A stretch of 64,000 nt of DNA from contig NZ_QPGB01000001.1 of NCBI RefSeq assembly GCF_003335215.1, positions 1-64,000 on the forward strand, read 5' to 3'. The translations under genes were made by a program, and so were the position numbers. The DNA is from Parvibium lacunae (GTDB lineage: Bacteria > Pseudomonadota > Gammaproteobacteria > Burkholderiales > Burkholderiaceae_D). The notes under the pieces are model-generated. The model ran no database searches, was not told the DNA's origin, and saw only the letters and a program-made list of their open reading frames with translations. Positions 27,018-35,297 of this stretch are shown here, in pieces (position 1 is the first letter of the stretch; every line of letters starts with the position of its first letter).

Positions 27018-27952
27018 GACATTTTTAGTTGAACCAAATGACACAGCGATAAATAAATCAAACGCATATCTGGAATTAACGGCAATAGGGCGGTAGATTC
27101 AATCTCTAATTCACGCATCGCCAATTCAGCCAGATGACGCTGGTTTGCTGGTAATAAGGCAAGTAAGGTGTCCATATTGGCCTCCCCTTCGCTATGGCAG
27201 GGTTGCGTTAACAGGGGGCTGATCGCATCAGCCAGGCACAGGACAGCGGCCAGATTTTTTTCAGCCAAGCCTAAGTTGAGGGTAGGACGCTGCGCTTCAT
27301 GGTGATAGTGGATGGCGTGGCAGATCGCATTCGGTAACCACCAGCGTTCACAAATTGCAGCACCAAGTTTGCTGTGATCGTAGCTAAAAATGCGCTGTTC
27401 CGCTTCATGCGCCATGAGTTTTTCGATATGAATGAGTTGCGATACCTGGAGGTAGCGACTTTCCCAAGTCACTGCCATCATGAGTTTGCCAATATCATGC
27501 AAGATTCCAGCGACAAAGGCAGCGTCAACAGAAATGGCTTGTGGATGGCTATGGTTCGCGAGTACATAGTGAGCGATAGATTGTGCGCCTGCCGTTGTTG
27601 CGAGGGTATTACGCCAAAACTGCTCGGGGTCGAGCCCCGTTTTTGGTTGCGGCTGCAAGGCTGACATGACGGTACCTGCAATCACTAAGCCTCGCGTATG
27701 GCGCAGCCCAACAATTAAAATCGCTTCTTCTATCGATTCAATGTGACGCTGCATACCAAAAAATGGCGAATTGGCGACGCGTAAAATACGCGCCGTCAAG
27801 GCAGGATCAAGTCGGATATGTTTTGCGAGCTCGGCCGTGTTTAACTCATCGCTCGTTAGTAATTGCAGCTCTTTAATAAATTCACTGGAAAATGCCGGTA
27901 AGTTGCGGGCTTCCAGCACGGCATCATCAAATTCTGGGTGAATGTTATACAT
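27014..27952 (-). CDS. HDOD domain signalling protein
   Basis: 312 residues. The HDOD region runs from LPAFSSEFIKELQLL through LTARILRVANSPFFGMQRHIESIEEAILIVGLRHTRGLV to VAGILHDIGKLMM, as in HDOD proteins. A histidine-rich IHYHHEAQRP segment follows. HDOD proteins are regulatory relatives of HD phosphohydrolases and usually lack enzyme activity. It is 8 bases after the EAL-REC gene and overlaps the HD-GYP gene by 4 bp. Confidence 0.85.
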   Translation of the reverse strand: MYNIHPEFDDAVLEARNLPAFSSEFIKELQLLTSDELNTAELAKHIRLDPALTARILRVANSPFFGMQRHIESIEEAILIVGLRHTRGLVIAGTVMSALQPQPKTGLDPEQFWRNTLATTAGAQSIAHYVLANHSHPQAISVDAAFVAGILHDIGKLMMAVTWESRYLQVSQLIHIEKLMAHEAEQRIFSYDHSKLGAAICERWWLPNAICHAIHYHHEAQRPTLNLGLAEKNLAAVLCLADAISPLLTQPCHSEGEANMDTLLALLPANQRHLAELAMRELEIESTALLPLIPDMRLIYLSLCHLVQLKMS

Positions 27953-27960
27953 CGTTGCTC

Positions 27961-30219
27961 CTAATCACTCGGCGTTAAGATCCGTTGTAATAACAACAGC
28001 ATCCCTTCAGCTTGAGAATGCTTCCCCATTCGCCTTAAGGTGACTTTACACGGCGCGTGCTGAATGATCTGCCAGCCAGACCATTCCGTTTTCTCACCAA
28101 CACGGAATTTCATGATTTCATGAACCAGATTGATTGGCAGGACATTAAGAATCAACTCGCCGACCAACCCTTCACCACGACTTAACCAGCAATAGGCTGT
28201 TTCATTGGCGGTGGCAATCATGTCGTTGTTGTCGATGCCAATAATCCCCATTGGTAGGGTGTCTAACATTTCCTGCGTGATCCTTAAAAATTCCAGATCA
28301 CGTGCAGCTTGTTCGGTCTTTTCTTCAACACGTTTTTCAAGGGTGTGATTCAAGTGAATCAGCGATTGATTGGCAGTTTCAAGAGCAGCTTGTAAGCGTT
28401 CATTCTCCGTTTCAATATTAAGACGTCGAAACGCTTCGGCAATATTGGCGCGCAGTTGTTCATCATCCCAAGGTTTGGTCAGAAACTTATAAATCGCTCC
28501 TTGGTTAATGGCTTCTGTAATTGATTGGACTTCTGTGTAGCCAGACAGCACCATGCGCATGGTTTTGGGATGTAAATCTTTTACTTTTTTCAGGAATTCG
28601 GTCCCACTCATGAGTGGCATCCGCTGATCTGAGACGACAACATCAATCCGATTAGCCGCCAAGATTTGAAAGGCTTCTTCGGGGTCGGTGGTGGCAAAAA
28701 TCACATAACCATCTCTACGCAGGGCCCGCTTCAAGGCCGCAAGAATATTAGGTTCATCATCCAATAACAATAATGTGGGTTGGTTTTGATGCCCAGGGGG
28801 AAGCAATTTACTTAAAAAACTCTCCTGTTGGATTAACTGGAGGAAGGTATTCTGATCTTGCGGCGGCATAAACCAGGGGCCACGCATCAAGTGGCACCCA
28901 TTCCGCTGCAACATGGCGACTTGGGCTTCCATCTGCACGCCATCTGCAATCGCATCCTTACTCATCCAGCGGGTAATACTCAAGATGGATCGCACAATCG
29001 CATGGCTATTACTATCGCGATGAATATGTTTAACAAAATCTGGTTCGATGCAGACCCCATCAATCGGGTAGGCCTGTAATTCTGCCAAACTCGCGGAACC
29101 CGAGCCAAAGTGGTTGATGATGAGTCGAAAGCCACTCTGCTGCATCATCTGTAGAATCGGTAAGACCTTTTCTGGGTCCTGGCGCAAAACATTTTCTGTC
29201 AGACTAAATTGAATTTGCTGTGGTTGAATCATCAACCGCTCGCATTGCTCACATAGATTACGGTGGAAGTGAGGCTGCGCGATCTGCTCAAAGATTAACG
29301 GTAACGTAATGCCATCAATACTGAAATGTTGATTTCTGAGTAAGTGCCAGAAAGCCGTCGCTTGCTCTAACCACCAGTCTCCCAGCACTCTGGCATAGCC
29401 CAGTTGCCCGCTCAGTGTTAGGATTTCACTGCTACTTAAAGATTGGTAATCTGCATGTCGCCAAATCAGGCTGGTATCGAGATAAATGACCTTGCCTTGC
29501 AAGAGATCGATTTCTGGTTGGAAAGCCAATTCAAAGGGCAGCGCATGCTGACTCGTCACCGGCGCTACCTCATTAAACATAACCATATTGGCGGTATCTC
29601 GCCGGCTCTTCGCCAAGGTTTCAAGCGCTGCTTGCAGCTGGACATTTAGGCGCATTTCCTCATAGACGTGGCGGCCCAGCTCTGAGCTATACAGCACCCA
29701 ACGCTGATAATCATGACTGAGGGCGGCGGAGAGGGCTGATCGGGCCGCCTCTAAGAGTTGTGGCGCTTCTGTACCATGCTGATTAAATAATGCAACCCCA
29801 ATCTTGGGGTGCAATTGAATATTGACTCCTCCCGAACGAGTAGGAATGCTGCAAGCAAACAAAATTTGTTCTGTAATTTGTTCCAGTAAGTCTAAACTTT
29901 CCAGCTTACCAAGCCATAAAGCAAAGCGCGAATAAGCAAAGCGACCTACAACGATATTGGCTACGTGAAGTTGTTTGAGTTGCTGCGTTAAATCCCGTTG
30001 CACCCAATCGAGCGCGTCATCATCGACGTATTGCGATAGACCAGCCAACCCAGGGTCGAGCATAAAACACGCACCTAGCTGTTCCTCTGGTTGGTTAAGC
30101 AGTTGATTATCCAGCCACTCGGTAAAGGGGATACGTAGTGGTAAGCCACTTTCCATATCACACTGACCACTGCTGAAGTGTTGATAAGCATTCGTGGCCA
30201 AATTGGGGGAGTGATTCAT
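27961..30219 (-). CDS. Degenerate GGDEF/EAL protein with internal REC and C-terminal PAS domains
   Basis: 752 residues. The N-terminal 200 residues look like a degenerate GGDEF domain with no GGDEF motif. An EAL-type domain follows (FELAFQPEIDL at about 230 to GPWFMPPQ), but the signature EAL is replaced (LDTSLIWRH), so catalysis is unlikely. A REC domain starts near residue 490 (LLLLDDEPNIL, phosphoacceptor in VVVSDQRMPLMSG, FLTKPWDDE), then a coiled coil and a PAS-like domain (EMLDTLPMGIIGIDNNDMI). This suggests a phosphorylation-controlled c-di-GMP sensor rather than an enzyme. It overlaps the kinase gene by 4 bp. Confidence 0.85.
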   Translation of the reverse strand: MNHSPNLATNAYQHFSSGQCDMESGLPLRIPFTEWLDNQLLNQPEEQLGACFMLDPGLAGLSQYVDDDALDWVQRDLTQQLKQLHVANIVVGRFAYSRFALWLGKLESLDLLEQITEQILFACSIPTRSGGVNIQLHPKIGVALFNQHGTEAPQLLEAARSALSAALSHDYQRWVLYSSELGRHVYEEMRLNVQLQAALETLAKSRRDTANMVMFNEVAPVTSQHALPFELAFQPEIDLLQGKVIYLDTSLIWRHADYQSLSSSEILTLSGQLGYARVLGDWWLEQATAFWHLLRNQHFSIDGITLPLIFEQIAQPHFHRNLCEQCERLMIQPQQIQFSLTENVLRQDPEKVLPILQMMQQSGFRLIINHFGSGSASLAELQAYPIDGVCIEPDFVKHIHRDSNSHAIVRSILSITRWMSKDAIADGVQMEAQVAMLQRNGCHLMRGPWFMPPQDQNTFLQLIQQESFLSKLLPPGHQNQPTLLLLDDEPNILAALKRALRRDGYVIFATTDPEEAFQILAANRIDVVVSDQRMPLMSGTEFLKKVKDLHPKTMRMVLSGYTEVQSITEAINQGAIYKFLTKPWDDEQLRANIAEAFRRLNIETENERLQAALETANQSLIHLNHTLEKRVEEKTEQAARDLEFLRITQEMLDTLPMGIIGIDNNDMIATANETAYCWLSRGEGLVGELILNVLPINLVHEIMKFRVGEKTEWSGWQIIQHAPCKVTLRRMGKHSQAEGMLLLLQRILTPSD

Positions 30220-31328
30220 TCTTTGCCTCCAGTGCGATTGGGGCTAAGCGATTCGACTGCTGGCGTCTCCAGCGGCAACAAAACCCGGAACGTGGTCCCG
30301 ACGTCCAGCTCGCTCTCCACCTCGATTCTGCCGCGGTGTTTTTGTACAATGCCATAAGAGAGTGAAAGACCTAAGCCTGTGCCTTGCCCCACCGGTTTAG
30401 TGGTAAAGAATGGATCAAAAATACGATTAAGATTTTCTTCGGGGATTCCTTTGCCGGTATCCCGAATTTCAACACTAATCCAGGGCTTATCGAATAAGCT
30501 CAACGTCTGCGTACTCAGAAAAATATCGCCCCGTTCCTCAATGGCATGCGCCGCGTTGACCAGTAAATTCATAAAGACCTGATTCAGTTGTGACGCTTGG
30601 CAGAATAATTGGGGAATCTCGCTGTATTGTTTGTGTACCGTCGCCTTGTATTTGATCTCGTTATTAACAATATTCAGGGTGCTATCAAGGCCGCGATGTA
30701 AGTCTGTCCAGCCCCATTCCCCTTGGTCTACATGCGAGAAGTCTTTGAGATCTTGCACAATTCTCCGAACACGTTGAATCCCATCCTGGGACTCGTTCAA
30801 CAGGGCCAATACATCTTCACTGAGATAATCCAGATCAGCTTCTTGTAATTTTTTAGTGGCATTCTCTTTTTGATTCGGGTCATCAAGTGCTTGCCGTAAG
30901 CTCTCGATGACCGCCAGTAAATCATCGACGTATCCTTTTAGGCTTGATAGATTGGAATTAACGAAGCCAATCGGATTATTTATCTCGTGGGCAACGCCAG
31001 CGGCAAGCTGGCCAATCGAAGCCATTTTTTCTGATTGCAGCAGCTTGTTATGCGTTTCCTCTAAGCGACTAATTAGTTTTTTTTGTTCCGCTTTTTCTCG
31101 TTGTAATTGCTCTTCGGCGGCTGAGCGAATCGCTAACTCGCGTTGCAGCACGCCATTCCTCTCGGTTAATTCCATTGAGAGTTCAGCCAGAGAATTTTCG
31201 ATACGCCGCTGCGATTGTTCTTTACTATCGTAGGTATGATCAATTACCTCGATCAGTCGCCGCATTTTCCCGAGCATCGGAGAATCTCCCCAATGTTCCC
31301 GAATTTGCTGTTCAAGTAATGGATGCAT
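30216..31328 (-). CDS. Cytosolic sensor histidine kinase
   Basis: 370 residues without membrane segments. A long coiled coil (about residues 35-105) precedes the phosphoacceptor helix [14 protein letters not shown] (His114). The HATPase domain shows the N box ([14 protein letters not shown]), G1 (DTGKGIPEE), the F box ([11 protein letters not shown]) and G2 (GTGLGLSLS). It heads an operon whose next and last genes encode REC domains, its probable phosphotransfer partners. The input signal is not evident. Confidence 0.92.
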   Translation of the reverse strand: MHPLLEQQIREHWGDSPMLGKMRRLIEVIDHTYDSKEQSQRRIENSLAELSMELTERNGVLQRELAIRSAAEEQLQREKAEQKKLISRLEETHNKLLQSEKMASIGQLAAGVAHEINNPIGFVNSNLSSLKGYVDDLLAVIESLRQALDDPNQKENATKKLQEADLDYLSEDVLALLNESQDGIQRVRRIVQDLKDFSHVDQGEWGWTDLHRGLDSTLNIVNNEIKYKATVHKQYSEIPQLFCQASQLNQVFMNLLVNAAHAIEERGDIFLSTQTLSLFDKPWISVEIRDTGKGIPEENLNRIFDPFFTTKPVGQGTGLGLSLSYGIVQKHRGRIEVESELDVGTTFRVLLPLETPAVESLSPNRTGGKE

Positions 31329-31402
31329 AGCTTGCCTCCCGGTTATCGGTGAGCTGGCACAACTTACACAGGTCTCCTGAACCTAATAACGTCGCGGCAA
31401 GC

Positions 31403-31436
31403 GAAAAAAAAAGGGCAACGATGTCATCGTTGCCCT
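31403..31436 (-). terminator. Intrinsic terminator of fbp
   Basis: Perfect 12-bp arms AGGGCAACGATG (31412-31423) and CATCGTTGCCCT (31425-31436) with a one-base centre. On the minus strand they are followed by a run of nine or more T residues. It lies 22 bp beyond the fbp stop codon. Confidence 0.88.
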
Positions 31437-31457
31437 AATTTCTCTGTAAGAAAAAAA

Positions 31458-32459
31458 TTACAGGTCAGTTTGATGGTATTGCGTTACCTGCGCTACCTCT
31501 TCCTTGGAGCCGAGAAAAACGGCGACGCGTTGGTGGAGTTTTTCTGGTTGGATTTCTAAAATGCGTTGATAGCCATTTGTTGCAGCGCCCCCCGCTTGTT
31601 CGACAATAAAGCTCATGGGGTTGGCCTCATACATTAACCGTAACTTGCCTGGCTTGTCAGCTTCCCGATTGTCGCGGGGATACATAAATATACCACCACG
31701 ATTCAAAATACGATGAACATCTGCAACCATAGAAGCAATCCAACGCATGTTGTAATCTTTGCCACGTACCCCTGTTTTTCCCGCCAGCAGTTCACCAATA
31801 TAGCGTTGTACCGGCGCTTGCCAATGGCGTTGGTTAGACATGTTGATCGCAAATTCCTTGGTCGTAGTTGGGATTTGAATATTCTCTTGCGTCAACACAA
31901 AACTACCTTGTTCACGATCGAGGGTGAAACCAAATACGCCATTGCCGGTGGTGAGAATCAGTTGGGTTTGCGGCCCATAGACTGTATAGCCAGCGGCGAC
32001 CTGTTGTGTTCCCGGTTGTAAAAAAGCCTCTTCTGTACCCGCCATGCCATCTGGGCAGCGCAAGACCGAGAAAATCGTCCCGATAGAAACATTGACATCA
32101 ATATTCGATGAGCCATCCAAGGGATCAAACAAAAGGAGATAAGCACCCCGTGGGTATTGCCCTGGTATTTGATAGGGATGCTCCATTTCTTCAGAAGCCA
32201 TGCCCGCTAAATGCCCACCCCATTCATTGGCTTCGAGCAAAATCTCGTTGGAGATAACATCCAGTTTCTTTTGTGCCTCTCCTTGAATATTACCGGTGCC
32301 AGCTTCGCCCATGATATCGCCGAGGGCTCCTTTAGAGACAGCGTGACTGATGGCTTTACACGCCCTTGCAACCACTTCAATTAACAGGCGTAAGTCCGCA
32401 GAGATAGTGCCAGCATGCTGTTGTGTGATGAGGTGACGACTAAGTGAAATTCGAGACAT
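31458..32459 (-). CDS. fbp: Fructose-1,6-bisphosphatase, class 1
   Basis: 333 residues, the normal length. Metal-binding and catalytic signatures are visible: [12 protein letters not shown] (Glu pair), [27 protein letters not shown] and the substrate region [17 protein letters not shown] with [21 protein letters not shown]. It hydrolyses fructose-1,6-bisphosphate in gluconeogenesis. Monocistronic, with its own terminator. Confidence 0.95.
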   Translation of the reverse strand: MSRISLSRHLITQQHAGTISADLRLLIEVVARACKAISHAVSKGALGDIMGEAGTGNIQGEAQKKLDVISNEILLEANEWGGHLAGMASEEMEHPYQIPGQYPRGAYLLLFDPLDGSSNIDVNVSIGTIFSVLRCPDGMAGTEEAFLQPGTQQVAAGYTVYGPQTQLILTTGNGVFGFTLDREQGSFVLTQENIQIPTTTKEFAINMSNQRHWQAPVQRYIGELLAGKTGVRGKDYNMRWIASMVADVHRILNRGGIFMYPRDNREADKPGKLRLMYEANPMSFIVEQAGGAATNGYQRILEIQPEKLHQRVAVFLGSKEEVAQVTQYHQTDL

Positions 32460-32546
32460 GATTTTCCTATTGGCGGTAATAACAATGGGGTAGATTTTAG
32501 CTTGAATCTGTTTCAGGAAAGGCCGAGTTGCTCCATGATGAGAATG

Positions 32547-34460
32547 CTATGGCAGGGGCATTAAGGCGCGTTCGATAAAGTCGCGTGGCACCGTAGGTCG
32601 TGGTACTTTGCCACTAAACCACGTGCGTACATTCGCTTCCAGACCAATCCCGTGCATATAGTTGTACAGTGCTTTGTTGAGTGCCTGGCCTAGGCTATCG
32701 TGATCGACGCCCGTTGGGTCAATAAAGCCCACATCATTCTTCGCAAAATTACCTGCCGGTAACGGTAATAGCTGAATGCCGTACGCCTCTGGGTTCTTGC
32801 CCACGGGTGAATGCACGGTGCAAGCAAAACGGTGGAAGTAGCCGGATTGTATGCATCCAGCCGCAAAGAGCTGGCGCACATATTCCAGCGCATCTACGGT
32901 GTCTTGCACGGTTTGGGTGGGAAAGCCATACATCAAGTAGGCATGCACCAGAATGCCCGCATCGCTAAAGTTTTTGGTCACACGGGCGACTTGCGCTACC
33001 GACACGCCTTTTTGCATCAGTTTCAGCAGGCGATCCGAGGCCACTTCCAAGCCACCACTAATCGCAATGCAGCCGCTATCCGCCAGCTGCTGGCACAGTT
33101 CAGCACTAAACGATTTTTCAAAACGTACATTGCCCCACCAGGAAATGGCCAGATTACGCTGAATAATTTCTGCGGATAAGGCTTTGAGAGCTTTCGGTGG
33201 CGCGGCTTCATCCACAAAGTGAAAACCCGTCTGCCCTGTTTCTGCCACAATAGTTTCGATGCGGTTGGCCAGTTCCTGGGCGCTGGCGTTTTCATAGCGG
33301 GCAATATAGTCCAGGCCCACATCGCAAAAGCTGCATTTTTTCCAATAGCAGCCATGCGCCACGGTCAGTTTGTTCCAGCGACCATCACTCCACAGGCGAT
33401 GCATGGGGTTAAGCATGTCCAGCAAGGACAAATAACTTTTCAGGGGTAGGCCATCCCAGGTAGGTGTACCGACTTCCGCAAAAGGGACATCGGGTTCGGC
33501 CCAATTGATATAGCGCACCGCCCCATCTTGGCGGATAAAGGTGCGAACCAAGCGTTGCGGCCCGCGCTGGCCAGCGAGGTGCTCCAGGAGTGCCAGAATT
33601 GGACGTTCACCCGCATCCAGCGTCACGAAATCCACATAATCAAATAAGCGGGGTTCGCCCAGTTCACGCAGCTCGGTATTCACATAACCGCCGCCCAGCA
33701 CAACCTTGGTCTGTGGCGACTGTGCCTTAATCGCCTGCGCAATCCGCAGGGCGCCATACACCGAACCGGGAAAGGGCGCCGAGAGTAAGACCACCTGAGG
33801 CTGATGCGTGGCCAGTGCCTCGTGGGTATGGGCAATCAAGACCTTATCAACGAGGGTTAAGGGTGCCGCGAGCGCTTGCGCGAGCGGTTCAAACGTGGCT
33901 TGGCTACTGGCTAGCGATTCGGCATAACGGACAAACTCAAAGCGGCTGTCAATCGCATCACGAATCACATCCGCAATATCATTCAAATAGAGCGTGGCCA
34001 AGTGCCGCGCGCGATCTTGTGCGCCCAGCGCGCCAAAGGCCCAGGCCAGCGGATCGCCAGCATCTTCAACGTAAGCCTGTAGGGATTCAAAGCGCGGCCC
34101 TTCGGGTAGAAAGCGGCGGGTGTTAATGCGATGCGCGAGCGTGCTGTCTTGCCCTTGTAAAAATTGCAGGGTGGGGCCGATGGTGGCACGATACGCGCCA
34201 AACTGTTCGAGAAACAGGGCAACCCGTTCCGTCACTTCGTCTTCTTGCTCAATCTCATCGGCAATCGCATCTAAGCCGGTGGGAGAGAACAGGGTCAACA
34301 CGGTTTGCAAGGCCAGATCAGCCTGGCTTGCGGGCACGTGATGTTGACGTAAAAAACCTGTGAGATAGGCGGTGGAAGGATAGGGTGTGTTGAGCTGGGT
34401 CATCGGCGGGATCAGCGCCAGCACACGTAGAGAGAGGCAAGGTTCAGACATAGCCCGCAT
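32547..34460 (-). CDS. B12-binding radical SAM protein
   Basis: 637 residues (634 from the ATG at 34451). The N-terminal half resembles a cobalamin-binding Rossmann domain (VVLLSAPFPGSVYGALRIA, VVLGGGYVNTELRELG). The radical SAM cluster motif is HGCYWKKCSFCDVGLDYI, a CX4CX2C spacing rather than the canonical CX3CX2C. The barrel continues with FVDEAAPP, ISWWGNVRFEK and AISGGLEVASDRLLKLMQKGV. The substrate is unknown; neighbours give no clue. Confidence 0.85.
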   Translation of the reverse strand: MRAMSEPCLSLRVLALIPPMTQLNTPYPSTAYLTGFLRQHHVPASQADLALQTVLTLFSPTGLDAIADEIEQEDEVTERVALFLEQFGAYRATIGPTLQFLQGQDSTLAHRINTRRFLPEGPRFESLQAYVEDAGDPLAWAFGALGAQDRARHLATLYLNDIADVIRDAIDSRFEFVRYAESLASSQATFEPLAQALAAPLTLVDKVLIAHTHEALATHQPQVVLLSAPFPGSVYGALRIAQAIKAQSPQTKVVLGGGYVNTELRELGEPRLFDYVDFVTLDAGERPILALLEHLAGQRGPQRLVRTFIRQDGAVRYINWAEPDVPFAEVGTPTWDGLPLKSYLSLLDMLNPMHRLWSDGRWNKLTVAHGCYWKKCSFCDVGLDYIARYENASAQELANRIETIVAETGQTGFHFVDEAAPPKALKALSAEIIQRNLAISWWGNVRFEKSFSAELCQQLADSGCIAISGGLEVASDRLLKLMQKGVSVAQVARVTKNFSDAGILVHAYLMYGFPTQTVQDTVDALEYVRQLFAAGCIQSGYFHRFACTVHSPVGKNPEAYGIQLLPLPAGNFAKNDVGFIDPTGVDHDSLGQALNKALYNYMHGIGLEANVRTWFSGKVPRPTVPRDFIERALMPLP

Positions 34461-34569
34461 TATCCCGCATGCTGCAAAGATCGGTCAAATAAGCTCGATC
34501 AAATTAGGTAGGGCAATCTGCGCACAGAGCACGTACAATAAGTGCTCTACTATTTTAAGAACGATCCCT

Positions 34570-35211
34570 ATGTTTGAAAAAACACTGCTGCATTTCCTAC
34601 TGGGCGGATTTATTAGCTTGATTACCATCACCAATCCGCTGTCTAAAATTCCTTTATTTATCAGCCTCACGGCGGGCTCTACGAGCAGCTTACAAAAGAA
34701 AATCGCGCGCCAAGCTTGTCTCTACGCCTTTTTCATCATGTTGGTGAGCTTGTTTGCGGGGACTTTTATTCTGGATTTTTTTGGCATTTCCTATGGTGCG
34801 TTACGGATTGCTGGTGGCATTACCGTGGCGATTGTCGGGTACCGCATGTTATTTGAAACGGCGAACACGCAAAGTGCGAGTGAGCATCATCACCGCAATG
34901 TGGCATTCTTTCCCTTGGCATTGCCCTCCATTAGTGGGCCGGGCACGATTGCCGTGGTCATTGGTATTTCGACTGAAATTGCCGAGCTCAAGGGGATTCC
35001 TGCACGCAGCTTGGCCTATTCGGGAACTGTCCTCGCCTTGTTGATGACATGTTTGGTGATGTGGCTAACCTTGCGCTCAGCCCAATATGTCTTAACCATG
35101 ATTGGCCGGGAAGGGATGGAAGCGATGACCCGTATGATGGGATTTTTGCTGATCTGTGTGGGCGTTCAATTTATGGGCTCTGGTGTCCGTGCCTTTATGG
35201 CAGGTGCTTAA
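34570..35211 (+). CDS. MarC-family integral membrane protein
   Basis: 213 residues from the ATG at 34570. Six hydrophobic segments are visible, beginning with LHFLLGGFISLITITNPLSKIPLFISLT, which includes the family NP motif. The second half repeats the pattern (PLALPSISGPGTIAVVIGIS), and the protein ends with MMGFLLICVGVQFMGSGV. MarC proteins have no proven transport substrate despite the old drug-resistance name. The frame extends upstream to 34387, but that part would overlap the divergent radical SAM gene. Confidence 0.9.
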   Translation: MFEKTLLHFLLGGFISLITITNPLSKIPLFISLTAGSTSSLQKKIARQACLYAFFIMLVSLFAGTFILDFFGISYGALRIAGGITVAIVGYRMLFETANTQSASEHHHRNVAFFPLALPSISGPGTIAVVIGISTEIAELKGIPARSLAYSGTVLALLMTCLVMWLTLRSAQYVLTMIGREGMEAMTRMMGFLLICVGVQFMGSGVRAFMAGA

Positions 35212-35297
35212 GCCTCATCATCGCAACCTGCCAGCGGCTGGCTGTCATCGCTTGAAGCCAACATCAATCGGCCTCAAGCGATGCATCAGAAAAGTGA

